Shown here one piece after another: positions 33,811-42,464 of a DNA stretch of 64,000 nucleotides. How positions within the stretch are numbered: position 1 is the stretch's first letter; each line of letters starts with the position of its first letter. The notes under the pieces were generated by a model. It saw nothing but the letters and a program-made list of their open reading frames with translations. It was not told the DNA's origin and made no database searches. Made by a program: the position numbers and the translations under genes. This DNA is from Marispirochaeta sp964554875. Its GTDB lineage: Bacteria; Spirochaetota; Spirochaetia; JC444; Marispirochaetaceae. The stretch covers positions 32,075 to 96,074 of the forward strand of contig CAZKQJ010000012.1 of the NCBI GenBank assembly GCA_964554875.1, in the 5' to 3' direction.

Positions 33811-34260
33811 ATGAGAGCAGTTGTACAGCGAATTGATTCTGCAAGGGTCGAGGTTGAAAACAGGATAGTCGGGGAGTCGGAAAATGGTCTTCTTGTGTAT
33901 CTTGGTATCGGAGAACACGATACAGATATGGACATCAGATACCTGGCAGACAAGATAGCGGCTCTTCGTATTTTTCCTGATGAAGCAGGGAGAATGAACA
34001 AATCAGTTCATGACATGCATGGGGGCATTCTTGTTGTAAGTCAGTTTACCCTCTACGCCGATGCAAGGAAAGGTCGACGCCCTTCCTACAATAAGGCGGC
34101 CGATCCGGTGAAGGCGGAAAGTCTCTATGAACAGTTCATAGAATACTTGAGGGACAAAAGTATTAATGTCTCTTCCGGTATTTTCCAGGCAAAGATGAAA
34201 GTGTTCAGTCAAAATGACGGACCCGTTACGATTTTACTGGATTCCGAAAAATTATTCTAG
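33811..34260 (+). CDS. dtd: D-aminoacyl-tRNA deacylase
   Basis: Hydrolyses D-amino acids (and glycine mischarged on tRNA-Ala) from tRNA. 149 residues, usual length. MRAVVQRIDSARVEVE at the start, LVYLGIGEHDT, VVSQFTLYAD (SQFTL motif) and the GPVTILLDSEKLF end with the Gly-Pro motif. GACCTGAAT stands before the ATG with no strong ribosome site. It converges on the WD40-like gene, 14 bases apart. Confidence 0.96.
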   Translation: MRAVVQRIDSARVEVENRIVGESENGLLVYLGIGEHDTDMDIRYLADKIAALRIFPDEAGRMNKSVHDMHGGILVVSQFTLYADARKGRRPSYNKAADPVKAESLYEQFIEYLRDKSINVSSGIFQAKMKVFSQNDGPVTILLDSEKLF

Positions 34261-34274
34261 ACGCAGCCTGATCA

Positions 34275-36284
34275 TTAAAACCCGATAGATCTGGAGGATA
34301 TTTCCTTCTCTCCGTTAAAAAACTTGACATAATCCAATCCTTCCCGGGATGTACTGACGGACCCGTCGCTTCCCTTCAGAAGCCATTGATTATTCGGAAA
34401 AAGATAGATGTCCGAAATCCAGTTTCCGGTTTTCTTATTCCAGATGCTTATCGAGTCGTCACTGTTTACACTCGCAAGGATCCTTTTGTCGACACTTATT
34501 TTATGGGGAATGTGAGACACCGGAGAAAAGGATGAAAAACCGTCCCATCCGGATACCTGAATCTCTGATCGTCCCAGGGATGTATAGAGCCGAAGCCCGT
34601 CGAGTACAAAGGTAGCGTTATGGTCTTCTCCTGGATATGAGAGAAGGGGAAGGGAATGCTGGAAGTTCTCGCCCGTGAGCTGCTGAAGCACCGTCATTAT
34701 GTTCCCCCGTCTGTCCTGGAGTCCCAGGGTGTAGAGATGATTCGTTAAAGGGTCATAATGCAGGGAGTAAATCAGAAGATCATCTGCCTCCAGGGGAACT
34801 GTCTCTCCTGTTCTGAGGTTAATGCGTGTAAGGGCAGATGGAAAGCGAGGAGAGGGACTGCGTCCGACAATTATGGACTCTTCATCGACAAAAGTCACAT
34901 CCCGGATACCCGAAGCGGCGTATTGATAAAGAACGTCTCTTCGCTCTATATCATACAGTCGAATACTTCCATTCTGATCAAGGCTCAGAAGCCGGGTTCC
35001 GTCGGTGTAAATCTCTTTGCAGGCCGAGGCAATTGAAAAAAGTCCTTCGAAGGAACCATCGGACACTGAAAAAAGATAGGCCTGGTCAGGGTTCTGGGCG
35101 TTCCAGACAATACCGCGTCGAAAATCAAGGGGCAGAAAGCCGCCTGATTGATCGAAAGGAAGAGAAACACGGGTGCTTTCCAGTGTCTTCGGAATTCCCA
35201 GGGACTGGCTTTTCCATTGCGGCGAGTCGATCAGTATCATCGACCCCGGTCCGCTGACAACGAGAGTTCCATTCCAGGCGTCAATATCGGAAATGGGAAC
35301 AGGGCCTGACTTTCCCCATAAACTCAAATTAGCCAGGCGGGGAAAAAACCTTCCGAGATCACCATTTTCAAATCCAACATCTATCCCTCCCGGATGTAAA
35401 GCGAGGGTCACAGGTCGGCCTGCGGTTGAGGGAAAACGGAAAACCTCCTGTAAAACACGATTGGAAAAATCAAGCTCAACGATTTCCTGATACCTGTCGG
35501 CGTTTCGAATCAGCGCTACCCGTGATGTATCGGGATGAATGGAGATATCACTTACCCCGCTCAGAGGCAGAGAAGAGAGAGTCCGGCCTGTTACAAGATC
35601 GAAAAGATGAAGGGTGGAATTGCGATACCCGATGCCGAATCTGCCGGTATTGTTGAATCGTACCATCTCCATATCGCGCATGGTGCTGATGGGTGCCGCC
35701 TTTCGGCTGTCGTTATCCAGGTCCCAGTATATAATATTCCCGGAGGGAAGGTAGGAGACCATTGTTGATTCAGTGTTGGAAATGAAGGCAGCGGATACTA
35801 TTCCGAAACCTTCAGTCGCGATTTCTATGGGCGCACCGGACAGGGCGTCCAGGAGGGTCAGACTGTTCAGGTCGGCTCTGCTGTAATAAAGATATGATCC
35901 TTTAGGTGAGAAGCCGAGAAAAAGAGGGGCATCCTTTATGCGAAGACTGTACAATTCCGTATCATCAACCCAGTTGTAGACGACCAGACGATACGTGTTG
36001 ATACTGTCACTTGCTATGAAAGCACTTATTGGCTGGTCAGGGTGGACAATCAGGTCAGAAAGAGGCAGATGAGATACCTGACGACTATACAGTAAGGTCC
36101 CGTCTCTCCATACCCTGATGGTTCCGTCTCTGCCGGTGCTGATTGTCAAACCGGAACGTTCCTGCCGGGCCACAGACCGCACCTCGCCGCTGTGACCGGT
36201 CTGAATCACGATTCTGGGCTGCGGGGTATTTGCCATAAGCAGAAAGGGTGTTAACAGAAGAAAAAGTGCGAATAAGCGTCTCAT
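34275..36284 (-). CDS. Exported WD40-like beta-propeller protein
   Basis: 669 residues. Signal peptide 1-18, then repeated WD-type blades throughout: TISTGRDGTIRVWRDG (48-63), GSGNIIYWDLDND-like segments and SVNSDDSISIWNKKTGNW near the C-terminus. The repeat count is consistent with two propellers. Such proteins are scaffolds; ligand unknown. It overlaps the CpXC gene by four bases and is the last gene of the rpsB-to-rseP stretch, at the place where many Gram-negatives have bamA after rseP. Confidence 0.78.
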   Translation of the reverse strand: MRRLFALFLLLTPFLLMANTPQPRIVIQTGHSGEVRSVARQERSGLTISTGRDGTIRVWRDGTLLYSRQVSHLPLSDLIVHPDQPISAFIASDSINTYRLVVYNWVDDTELYSLRIKDAPLFLGFSPKGSYLYYSRADLNSLTLLDALSGAPIEIATEGFGIVSAAFISNTESTMVSYLPSGNIIYWDLDNDSRKAAPISTMRDMEMVRFNNTGRFGIGYRNSTLHLFDLVTGRTLSSLPLSGVSDISIHPDTSRVALIRNADRYQEIVELDFSNRVLQEVFRFPSTAGRPVTLALHPGGIDVGFENGDLGRFFPRLANLSLWGKSGPVPISDIDAWNGTLVVSGPGSMILIDSPQWKSQSLGIPKTLESTRVSLPFDQSGGFLPLDFRRGIVWNAQNPDQAYLFSVSDGSFEGLFSIASACKEIYTDGTRLLSLDQNGSIRLYDIERRDVLYQYAASGIRDVTFVDEESIIVGRSPSPRFPSALTRINLRTGETVPLEADDLLIYSLHYDPLTNHLYTLGLQDRRGNIMTVLQQLTGENFQHSLPLLSYPGEDHNATFVLDGLRLYTSLGRSEIQVSGWDGFSSFSPVSHIPHKISVDKRILASVNSDDSISIWNKKTGNWISDIYLFPNNQWLLKGSDGSVSTSREGLDYVKFFNGEKEISSRSIGF

Positions 36285-36901
36285 TCCGATGTCTCCTCAA
36301 AACTTACAAGCTTAACGGAAATGTAGGGCAGACGCAGCATGGCGGTGTACGGTTCTTCCTGCATCAGTTGTTCAGCATCCGTCTCCAGACGACGATAGGT
36401 TTTCAGGGGCACCTGAACAATACCGACTTCGTCTTCACGGAGCCCGATAACTTCAAAAAACAGCTTTTCATTTTCCAGTTTTTCAAAGTAGATTGACACG
36501 CCGCGATCGGCTGGTACTTTCTGCAGAAGGTGTAGCTTGATGGCTTCCAGGGGAAACCGCTTCAAGCTGTATTGTATCATCAGCAGGTGCTCCCGCAGTT
36601 CCGGGTAACCGATTACAAGTTCCCAGTCAACGGGAACATCTTTTTTGCCATTGTAGAAGCTTTCTCTGTCGATTTCCGGTAAAAATAAAAGAGGTGCCGA
36701 GGACTTTCCTGATTGAAATTGTATTTCAAACTCCGGCTTGAGTTCTTTTCCGCAATCAGGACATTTTGTCTTTAAAAAATCGCCCTGTAAGATTTCTTCG
36801 ATTTTTTCCCGGTTTTCTTCGAGATCGACGGTTTCGGGAACCAAAAGCTTGATTTCCTTTTCGCAATAGCAGGTTATGCTGTATTCCCTGTCCCGGTCCA
36901 T
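36281..36901 (-). CDS. CpXC-domain protein
   Basis: 206 residues. CYC (Cys11, Cys13) and CPDC (Cys47, Cys50) form the zinc-binding pattern of the CpXC domain (Cys-x-Cys ... CPxC). The rest is mixed helix and strand with no recognised motif and no signal peptide. The ATG at 36901 has GGAGG five bases upstream; the GTG four codons earlier is in that site. It lies between rseP and the WD40-like exported protein in one unit. Function unknown. Confidence 0.75.
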   Translation of the reverse strand: MDRDREYSITCYCEKEIKLLVPETVDLEENREKIEEILQGDFLKTKCPDCGKELKPEFEIQFQSGKSSAPLLFLPEIDRESFYNGKKDVPVDWELVIGYPELREHLLMIQYSLKRFPLEAIKLHLLQKVPADRGVSIYFEKLENEKLFFEVIGLREDEVGIVQVPLKTYRRLETDAEQLMQEEPYTAMLRLPYISVKLVSFEETSE

Positions 36902-36919
36902 AAAAACCTCCACCCAGGA

Positions 36920-38290
36920 TCAATGATTTGTAAAAAAGTAGAAAATATCGTTAAAGGTAGTGAAAACAAGCAGAGTCATTATAAAGATAAAACCAAAAAC
37001 TTGGTAGCGGTTAAATACCTTTGGCGAAATTCTTTTTCCACGTATCATTTCAAAAAGTGTAATGACAATCAAACCACCGTCAAGGGCGGGAATGGGAAGA
37101 AGATTCATGACAAAGAGGGCAATGCTCAGGAAGCTCAGGAACCGGAACAGGGAGATAAGACCGGACATAATACCATCGCTGAACCCGGTGCTTGCAACCT
37201 GTCCCACCATATAGGTAATACGTATAGGTCCGGATACAGCCTGCTGCAGGTCAATACCCTGAAAGAGCAGAGCGAAACTCTTGATACTCAATCCAAGGAT
37301 CGAGAAGGACTCAGAAAATCCTCTGGAGAACGCCTGAAAGATGGATGAAGCACGTTGCTTTGATGTGATGCTTTCGTAACTGATGCCAAGTAGAGGGTTT
37401 CCGTTTTCATCGTAGTCCGGGACCATTCTCAGGTTAATGTTTTCTCCCTTCCGTTCCACGGTAAGACCAAAACGTAATGGGTGTCCTTCAAGAGCCTGAA
37501 GAATATCAAGATGGTTATGAACAGTTTCACCCTGAACTGCAACAATGCGATCTCCGGGAAGTATCCCTGCGGCAGAAGCTGGAGATCCCGGGCTCAGCTC
37601 TCCCACCACAGGATCGATCCATGGGGATACACCGATTATTCCGCCTCCGGTCTGGGGATTAAGTCTGGGGGTAATGGTATAATGAAGAACTTCCCCCTCC
37701 CGTTCCACGGAGATGGGAATCGTACGGTCTGCCCGGGTAGAGATCAGTTCCTGAATATCGCGGTAGTGATTAACCTTTTCGCCGTCGATACTGATAATGC
37801 GGTCTCCGGATTGCAGACCCGCCTGGTCCGCAGGATACCGGGAAGCAGCAGAAGAGATGCTGCTGTAATCGGAAACAAGGATGATCCGGTTCCCGAAGGT
37901 CTGTATGCTGTATCCGATTCCCCATATCAGGGAGAGTATAAGGACAGAAAAAAGAAGATTGCTGAAGGGTCCTGCCAGAAAGGTTATGACACGCCTCCAT
38001 GGTGCGACGGCGAAGAGGGAGCCTTCTTCCGGCACATTTCGCTCGCTTTCAGGACCGTCTCCGGGTTGAAGGTTCTGTTCTCCCTTTAGTTTGCAGTATC
38101 CGCCTATTGGCAGTGATGAAATTCTGTACTCAGTACCCCTGAAGCTAAAGCGAACAAGAGGGTTCCCCCAGCCGAGGGAAAAGGCCTCAACCTCAATACC
38201 CATAGCCTTGGCTGCAAGAAAATGTCCGGTTTCGTGAACGAATATAACAATACCGAGCCCGATGAGCCCGCTTATTATGGTAAAGAGCAT
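36920..38290 (-). CDS. rseP: Site-2 intramembrane metalloprotease RseP
   Basis: Cleaves transmembrane segments, for example of anti-sigma factors or signal peptides. 456 residues. HETGH zinc motif at 19-23 in the first helix, two PDZ domains (about 120-205 and 215-300, with SAASRYPADQAGLQSGDRIISIDGE and GSPASAAGILPGDRIVAVQGE), then the C-terminal helices with NLLPIPALDGG. Two PDZ domains is the E. coli type. 15 bases after dxr. Confidence 0.95.
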   Translation of the reverse strand: MLFTIISGLIGLGIVIFVHETGHFLAAKAMGIEVEAFSLGWGNPLVRFSFRGTEYRISSLPIGGYCKLKGEQNLQPGDGPESERNVPEEGSLFAVAPWRRVITFLAGPFSNLLFSVLILSLIWGIGYSIQTFGNRIILVSDYSSISSAASRYPADQAGLQSGDRIISIDGEKVNHYRDIQELISTRADRTIPISVEREGEVLHYTITPRLNPQTGGGIIGVSPWIDPVVGELSPGSPASAAGILPGDRIVAVQGETVHNHLDILQALEGHPLRFGLTVERKGENINLRMVPDYDENGNPLLGISYESITSKQRASSIFQAFSRGFSESFSILGLSIKSFALLFQGIDLQQAVSGPIRITYMVGQVASTGFSDGIMSGLISLFRFLSFLSIALFVMNLLPIPALDGGLIVITLFEMIRGKRISPKVFNRYQVFGFIFIMTLLVFTTFNDIFYFFTNH

Positions 38291-38305
38291 TAAGCTTCAA
38301 ACTCC

Positions 38306-39442
38306 TTATGCATCAAGCAATTTTTCGGTGACCCTGCGCACCTTATAATCAGACTCAAACACCGCCTGCAGATCACCGGGGGCATCACCCCAGTCGTATT
38401 GGAGTACCCTTTCAACGATCTCGGATATCTGCAGATACCCGATTCTTTGCTGAACAAAGGCTTCGACTGCTATTTCATTGGCAGCATTATAGGCTGCAGG
38501 ATAAGCAGCCGCTTTACGGGATGCCTCAAAAGCGAGTTTCAGCATCGGGTAGCGCCGGTAGTCCGGTTCATAAAATTCGAGATTTTTTCCCCTGAGGTCA
38601 AGGGGGGCAAAATCGCTGACCAGGGTTTCAGGATACGAGAGGGCGTTGATTATCGGGTTCTTCATGTCCGGGGCACTGACCTGGGCATAGAGTATGCCGT
38701 CGCAGGTGCGGACCAGGGAGTGTACGTAACTCTGGGGATGGATAAGTACCGAAACCCTTTCGGTCTCCATATTAAAAAAACGTTCCGCTTCGATAACCTC
38801 AAGCCCCTTGTTGGCCATGGTAGCAGAGTCGATTGTTATCTTTACACCCATGCTCCAGGTAGGATGATTCAAGGCTTCCTTAACGCTGACCGTACTCAGC
38901 TGTTCAAGGGGGGTATTACGAAAGGCTCCCCCCGAGGCGGTCAGGATAATCCCGCTTATCTCGGAATGACGGCGCGATTTGAGAAGCTGGAAAACAGCGG
39001 CATGTTCCGAATCAACCGGGAGTACATTGACACCTTTTTTGTGTGCCTCAGGCAGAAGAATATCTCCGGCCATGACTATTGTTTCCTTGTTAGCCAGAGC
39101 AAGATCCATACCGGACTTGATCGCCGCTGCAGAAGGCGCAAGTCCTGCTGAGCCCATAATGCCGTTTACGACAATATCGGCCTCAAGAGCTTCTATCAGC
39201 TGTACTGCAGCATTGCTCCCGTAAAAATCGATTCCTTCCCTCTGTTCTGACAGAACTCCGCTTAAGGCTGTTTTGGCTCCCGGATGCTTACTGGCAATCT
39301 CAAGCAGTTTGTCGCTGTTGGTGTGGGCGCTGAGTCCGACAATACGGAATTTTTCCGGAAAGGACGAGATTACATCCAGGGTACTCGTTCCTATGGAACC
39401 GCTTGCGCCGAGCAGTATGACTCGTTTCGTTTTCATATTCAT
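38306..39442 (-). CDS. dxr: 1-deoxy-D-xylulose-5-phosphate reductoisomerase
   Basis: Second step of the MEP isoprenoid pathway; fosmidomycin target. 378 residues. NADPH motif GASGSIGTSTLDVI (13-26), ALANKETIVMAG, PVDSEHAAVFQLL with the metal ligands, ASGGAFRN, HPTWSMG and SATMANKGLEVIEA. Two in-frame ATGs at the start overlap the end of cdsA by one base. It lies between uppS/cdsA and rseP as in Firmicutes, feeding undecaprenyl-diphosphate synthesis. Confidence 0.97.
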   Translation of the reverse strand: MNMKTKRVILLGASGSIGTSTLDVISSFPEKFRIVGLSAHTNSDKLLEIASKHPGAKTALSGVLSEQREGIDFYGSNAAVQLIEALEADIVVNGIMGSAGLAPSAAAIKSGMDLALANKETIVMAGDILLPEAHKKGVNVLPVDSEHAAVFQLLKSRRHSEISGIILTASGGAFRNTPLEQLSTVSVKEALNHPTWSMGVKITIDSATMANKGLEVIEAERFFNMETERVSVLIHPQSYVHSLVRTCDGILYAQVSAPDMKNPIINALSYPETLVSDFAPLDLRGKNLEFYEPDYRRYPMLKLAFEASRKAAAYPAAYNAANEIAVEAFVQQRIGYLQISEIVERVLQYDWGDAPGDLQAVFESDYKVRRVTEKLLDA

Positions 39443-40278
39443 CAGGCAAAATAATGTAAGATCAGGAAATATAATGGAGCACTGAAAATGATAGAATCTA
39501 TCGAATCCAGTATTCCGCCCCGCCCGGGAATGACATCTCCGGAATCTTTTATTACAGCAGAACGTTTCAATGCCGATTCAGCAAGATCTCCTATAATAGC
39601 GGTTATTCCCACCGAGAAGCCGGCAGCAGCTGCTACGGGAAAGCTTGTGAAAACCCCTGGTAGCAGATAGTGGACAAGCAGAGCTATCAGTATTGTTACG
39701 ACAAAGCCTGAACCAAAACCCACCAGGCTTTTGTTTGGACTTGCCTTAAAAAGCCGCCGCGATTTTCTGCCGAAAAGGGAACCGAAAATGTAGGCGGCGG
39801 TATCGTTGGAAAAAACAAGAATAAGAAATGCGAAAAGACGCAATCCGGGATAATCCAGCCCGGTAATGCGCACGGCGAAGATGGAAAAAAAGGCCGGATA
39901 AAAAAATGTCGTCAAAGAAGCCCCAATTCTGAGGAGGGAAGAACTGAAATCGCTGCTTTCGGTACTGTTGATCTCAAGCATCAGAATGAACATGATAAAA
40001 AGAATTGCATAGTACTCCATGATAATTGAGGAGTAACTGCGATTCAGGCTGAGCCATGCAATAAGGGGTAACAGTGCGGCACAGAAGGGAACGAAAAAGG
40101 GAACCGACAAGCCCTTTTGCTTGAAGAGGTTCGCCGTTTCCAGTGAACCCAGATAGATAAAAATAACAGTCAAAAGATTGAAGACCAGATGATTTGCCTG
40201 GGGCATAAGAAGAATTATAGCGGAGATCCCGGGGACTCCCACAGCAAAGGTCAGGATTCTTGATTGTATGCTTGTCAT
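39442..40278 (-). CDS. cdsA: Phosphatidate cytidylyltransferase
   Basis: Makes CDP-diacylglycerol. 278 residues with about seven or eight transmembrane helices. The C-terminal signature region reads GDLAESALKRSAVIKDSGDVIPGRGGILDSIDS: compared with the usual PGHGGxxDR pattern the histidine is arginine and the arginine is serine. The rest (KR, KD, DS) is kept. The change may be a clade trait. ATGA overlap with uppS. Confidence 0.9.
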   Translation of the reverse strand: MTSIQSRILTFAVGVPGISAIILLMPQANHLVFNLLTVIFIYLGSLETANLFKQKGLSVPFFVPFCAALLPLIAWLSLNRSYSSIIMEYYAILFIMFILMLEINSTESSDFSSSLLRIGASLTTFFYPAFFSIFAVRITGLDYPGLRLFAFLILVFSNDTAAYIFGSLFGRKSRRLFKASPNKSLVGFGSGFVVTILIALLVHYLLPGVFTSFPVAAAAGFSVGITAIIGDLAESALKRSAVIKDSGDVIPGRGGILDSIDSIIFSAPLYFLILHYFA

Positions 40279-40976
40279 TCAGCTCCGCCGTATCGCCGAT
40301 TCCGGCTTTGATAGTCTTCTATGGCCTCGTCCAGGTCGTCACCACGCCAGTCAGGCCACAGTTTCTCAGAAAAATATAGCTCCGCGTAAGCGGATTCCCA
40401 AAGAAGAAAATTCGAAAGCCGCTTTTCTCCTGCTGTTCGTATAACCAGGTCGGCATCGGGAAGCCCGGGATTGTCGAAGCAGCTGCGAAGGGTATCCTCG
40501 TTCACTTTACTCTCACCCTTCTCAATAAGCCGTTTTATCGCCCGCAGAATCTGGTCCCGTCCGCCGTAGTTAATGGCGATGTTTACGGTCAGTCCGGTAA
40601 AACCGGCGGTATCATCCCGGACAGACAGGAGTTCCTTTCGAACCTGGTCGGGAATATTCCCGATATCTCCGGTATGGATGACCCGGATCCCTTTTTCCCG
40701 GTAAAAATCCATTTCTTTACGAAGATATACATTAATAAGATTAAACAGAAAGTGTACTTCTTCCTGACTGCGCCGCCAGTTTTCTGTAGAAAAGGTATAG
40801 AGGGTAACGAATTCTATGCCCAGCTCCGCCGCACGCCCGATTACCGCCTTGGCGCTCTTGAGTCCCTCTTTATGGCCTGCGGTCCGCTGCATCTTACGCA
40901 TTTTCGCCCAGCGACCGTTACCATCCATTATTATGCCAATATGTTTCGGCAGCCGAGCCGGGTCTACTATGGCCAT
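40275..40976 (-). CDS. uppS: Isoprenyl transferase (undecaprenyl diphosphate synthase)
   Basis: Cis-prenyltransferase that builds the C55 lipid carrier for cell-wall synthesis. 233 residues. HIGIIMDGNGRWAK at 12-25 with catalytic Asp18, AGHKEG, TLYTFSTENWRRS, NIAINYGGRDQIL and RTAGEKRLSNFLLWESAYAELYF with WPD. Usually this last motif has RTSGExR; here alanine replaces serine. Overlaps frr by ten bases. Confidence 0.96.
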   Translation of the reverse strand: MAIVDPARLPKHIGIIMDGNGRWAKMRKMQRTAGHKEGLKSAKAVIGRAAELGIEFVTLYTFSTENWRRSQEEVHFLFNLINVYLRKEMDFYREKGIRVIHTGDIGNIPDQVRKELLSVRDDTAGFTGLTVNIAINYGGRDQILRAIKRLIEKGESKVNEDTLRSCFDNPGLPDADLVIRTAGEKRLSNFLLWESAYAELYFSEKLWPDWRGDDLDEAIEDYQSRNRRYGGAE

Positions 40977-41539
40977 GAACGAGTATAGATCTCCAGGATC
41001 TCTTTCTCCTTCTTGTCGAGCTTTTCGTTGATCTGTTCAATATACAGATCCGTAAGCTTCTGAATGTCATCGGTTCCGCGCTTTACATCGTCTTCCGTCA
41101 GATTTCCCTCTTTCTGCTGTTTTTTGAACTCATCGTTGGCGTCCCGGCGGATATTGCGGACAGCGACACGTCCCTGTTCTGCGGTGCTCTTTGCAAGCTT
41201 GACCAGTTCTTTACGGCGTTCTTCCGTAAGAGGAGGAATGTTGATACGAATGACCTTGCCGTCGTTGTTTGGATTGACCGACAGCTCTGACTTGAGCAGG
41301 GCCTTTTCTATTTCACTGAGCAGATTTTTATCCCATGGTTGAATTACTACCAGTCGTGCTTCCGGTGTAGAGATTGTCGCTACCTGCGAAAGCGGTGTGG
41401 GGTTGCCGTAATATTCAACCTTGACCTTGTCGAACAAGGCGGCAGAAGCCCGTCCGGTTCTGATGGCACCGAACTCGTCCTCCATGGCAGCGAGGCTTTT
41501 TTTCATGCGATCTTCAGCGCTCTTCTTTATTGAATCCAT
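40967..41539 (-). CDS. frr: Ribosome recycling factor
   Basis: Splits post-termination ribosomes with EF-G. 190 residues from the ATG at 41539, preceded by AAGGAGG; a 14-codon extension is rejected because it would cross the upstream hairpin. GAIRTGRASAALFDKVKVEYYG, TPLSQVATIS, ARLVVIQPWDKN and LTEERRKELVKLAKSTAEQGRVAVRNIRRDAND are diagnostic. The usual pyrH between tsf and frr is missing; a terminator-like hairpin stands there instead. Confidence 0.97.
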   Translation of the reverse strand: MDSIKKSAEDRMKKSLAAMEDEFGAIRTGRASAALFDKVKVEYYGNPTPLSQVATISTPEARLVVIQPWDKNLLSEIEKALLKSELSVNPNNDGKVIRINIPPLTEERRKELVKLAKSTAEQGRVAVRNIRRDANDEFKKQQKEGNLTEDDVKRGTDDIQKLTDLYIEQINEKLDKKEKEILEIYTRSWP

Positions 41540-41572
41540 TTTTCCTCCTTGCGGGTCAACGTAAAATCGTAA

Positions 41573-41595
41573 AGGCCCCACGTAAGGTGGGGCCT
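41573..41595 (-). terminator. Terminator-like hairpin between tsf and frr
   Basis: Nine-base perfect stem AGGCCCCAC/GTGGGGCCT with a five-base loop. On the minus-strand transcript it is followed by TTTACGATTTTA, a broken U-rich tract. It starts 20 bases after the tsf stop and lies 34 bases before frr. Probably lowers transcription of frr and later genes relative to rpsB-tsf. Confidence 0.65.
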
Positions 41596-41614
41596 CGAAC
41601 GCGCCGGCAATCTT

Positions 41615-42454
41615 TTATTCCGTGCCTACAGCGTAATATACGTACTCTTTTATCGAGATCTTTCCACCCACATCTTTGGATACTTCATCCATAACCTGGG
41701 ATACGCTCTTTTTCTCTTCCTTTACGAAACCCTGGTTTAAAAGACATATCTCCGAGAGGTGCTTGTTCAGCTTCCCTTTTACGATTCCCTGAACAACATT
41801 ATCAGGTTTATCCAGGTTTTTCGCCTGGGCAGTAAAAATATCTTCCTGTTCCTTCAGGTACGCCGGATCAACAGCGTCCTTATCAAGATACAGGGGATTA
41901 TATGCCGCGATATGAAGGGCAACATCGAAGGTGATTTCCTTTACCCGGGGCAGGTCGGCAAGTTCGGGTTTCTCCAGGGCGAATTTGACCAGTACTCCGA
42001 TATTGCCTTCGCCGTGAATATAATCGACGGCAAGTTCGTTGTCGGCCACAGCCATGGTCCTGAACCGTGCTATGGTTATGTTTTCCTTTATTTTACTGAC
42101 CACATCTGTTACCAGAGCGTCCAGTTCGGGGGTTTTTTCGGTTATTCCGTCTTGGGTAATCTTTCGGATGATGTTTTCACCGCTTTCTATAAACTCCTTG
42201 TTCCGGGCAACGAAATCTGTTTCACAACCCAGTTCAAGAATTGCTGCACGGGAGTCGGTTACAAGAGTGAAAACCCGGCCTTCGTTTGTCGCACGGCCGC
42301 TTCGCTTGGCAGCTGCGGCAAGGCCCAGTTCTTTCAGAATTTTCTCGGCCCTGGCAAAGTCTCCGTCGGATTCGACGAGAGCTTTTTTACATTCCATCAT
42401 GCCGGCGCCGGTTTTATCACGTAGTGTTTTTACATCTGCTGCGCTAATTGCCAC
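41615..42454 (-). CDS. tsf: Elongation factor Ts
   Basis: Nucleotide exchange factor for EF-Tu. 279 residues. The UBA-like N-terminus VKTLRDKTGAGMMECKKAL is followed by the ELGCETDFVARN motif of the core and HIAAYNPLYL. The start is taken as GTG at 42454, with GGAG seven bases upstream and protein MAISAADVKTLRDKTG; a frame extension of 13 codons into the rpsB stop region is rejected. Ten bases separate it from rpsB. Confidence 0.96.
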   Translation of the reverse strand: MAISAADVKTLRDKTGAGMMECKKALVESDGDFARAEKILKELGLAAAAKRSGRATNEGRVFTLVTDSRAAILELGCETDFVARNKEFIESGENIIRKITQDGITEKTPELDALVTDVVSKIKENITIARFRTMAVADNELAVDYIHGEGNIGVLVKFALEKPELADLPRVKEITFDVALHIAAYNPLYLDKDAVDPAYLKEQEDIFTAQAKNLDKPDNVVQGIVKGKLNKHLSEICLLNQGFVKEEKKSVSQVMDEVSKDVGGKISIKEYVYYAVGTE

Positions 42455-42464
42455 GTATATTCTC

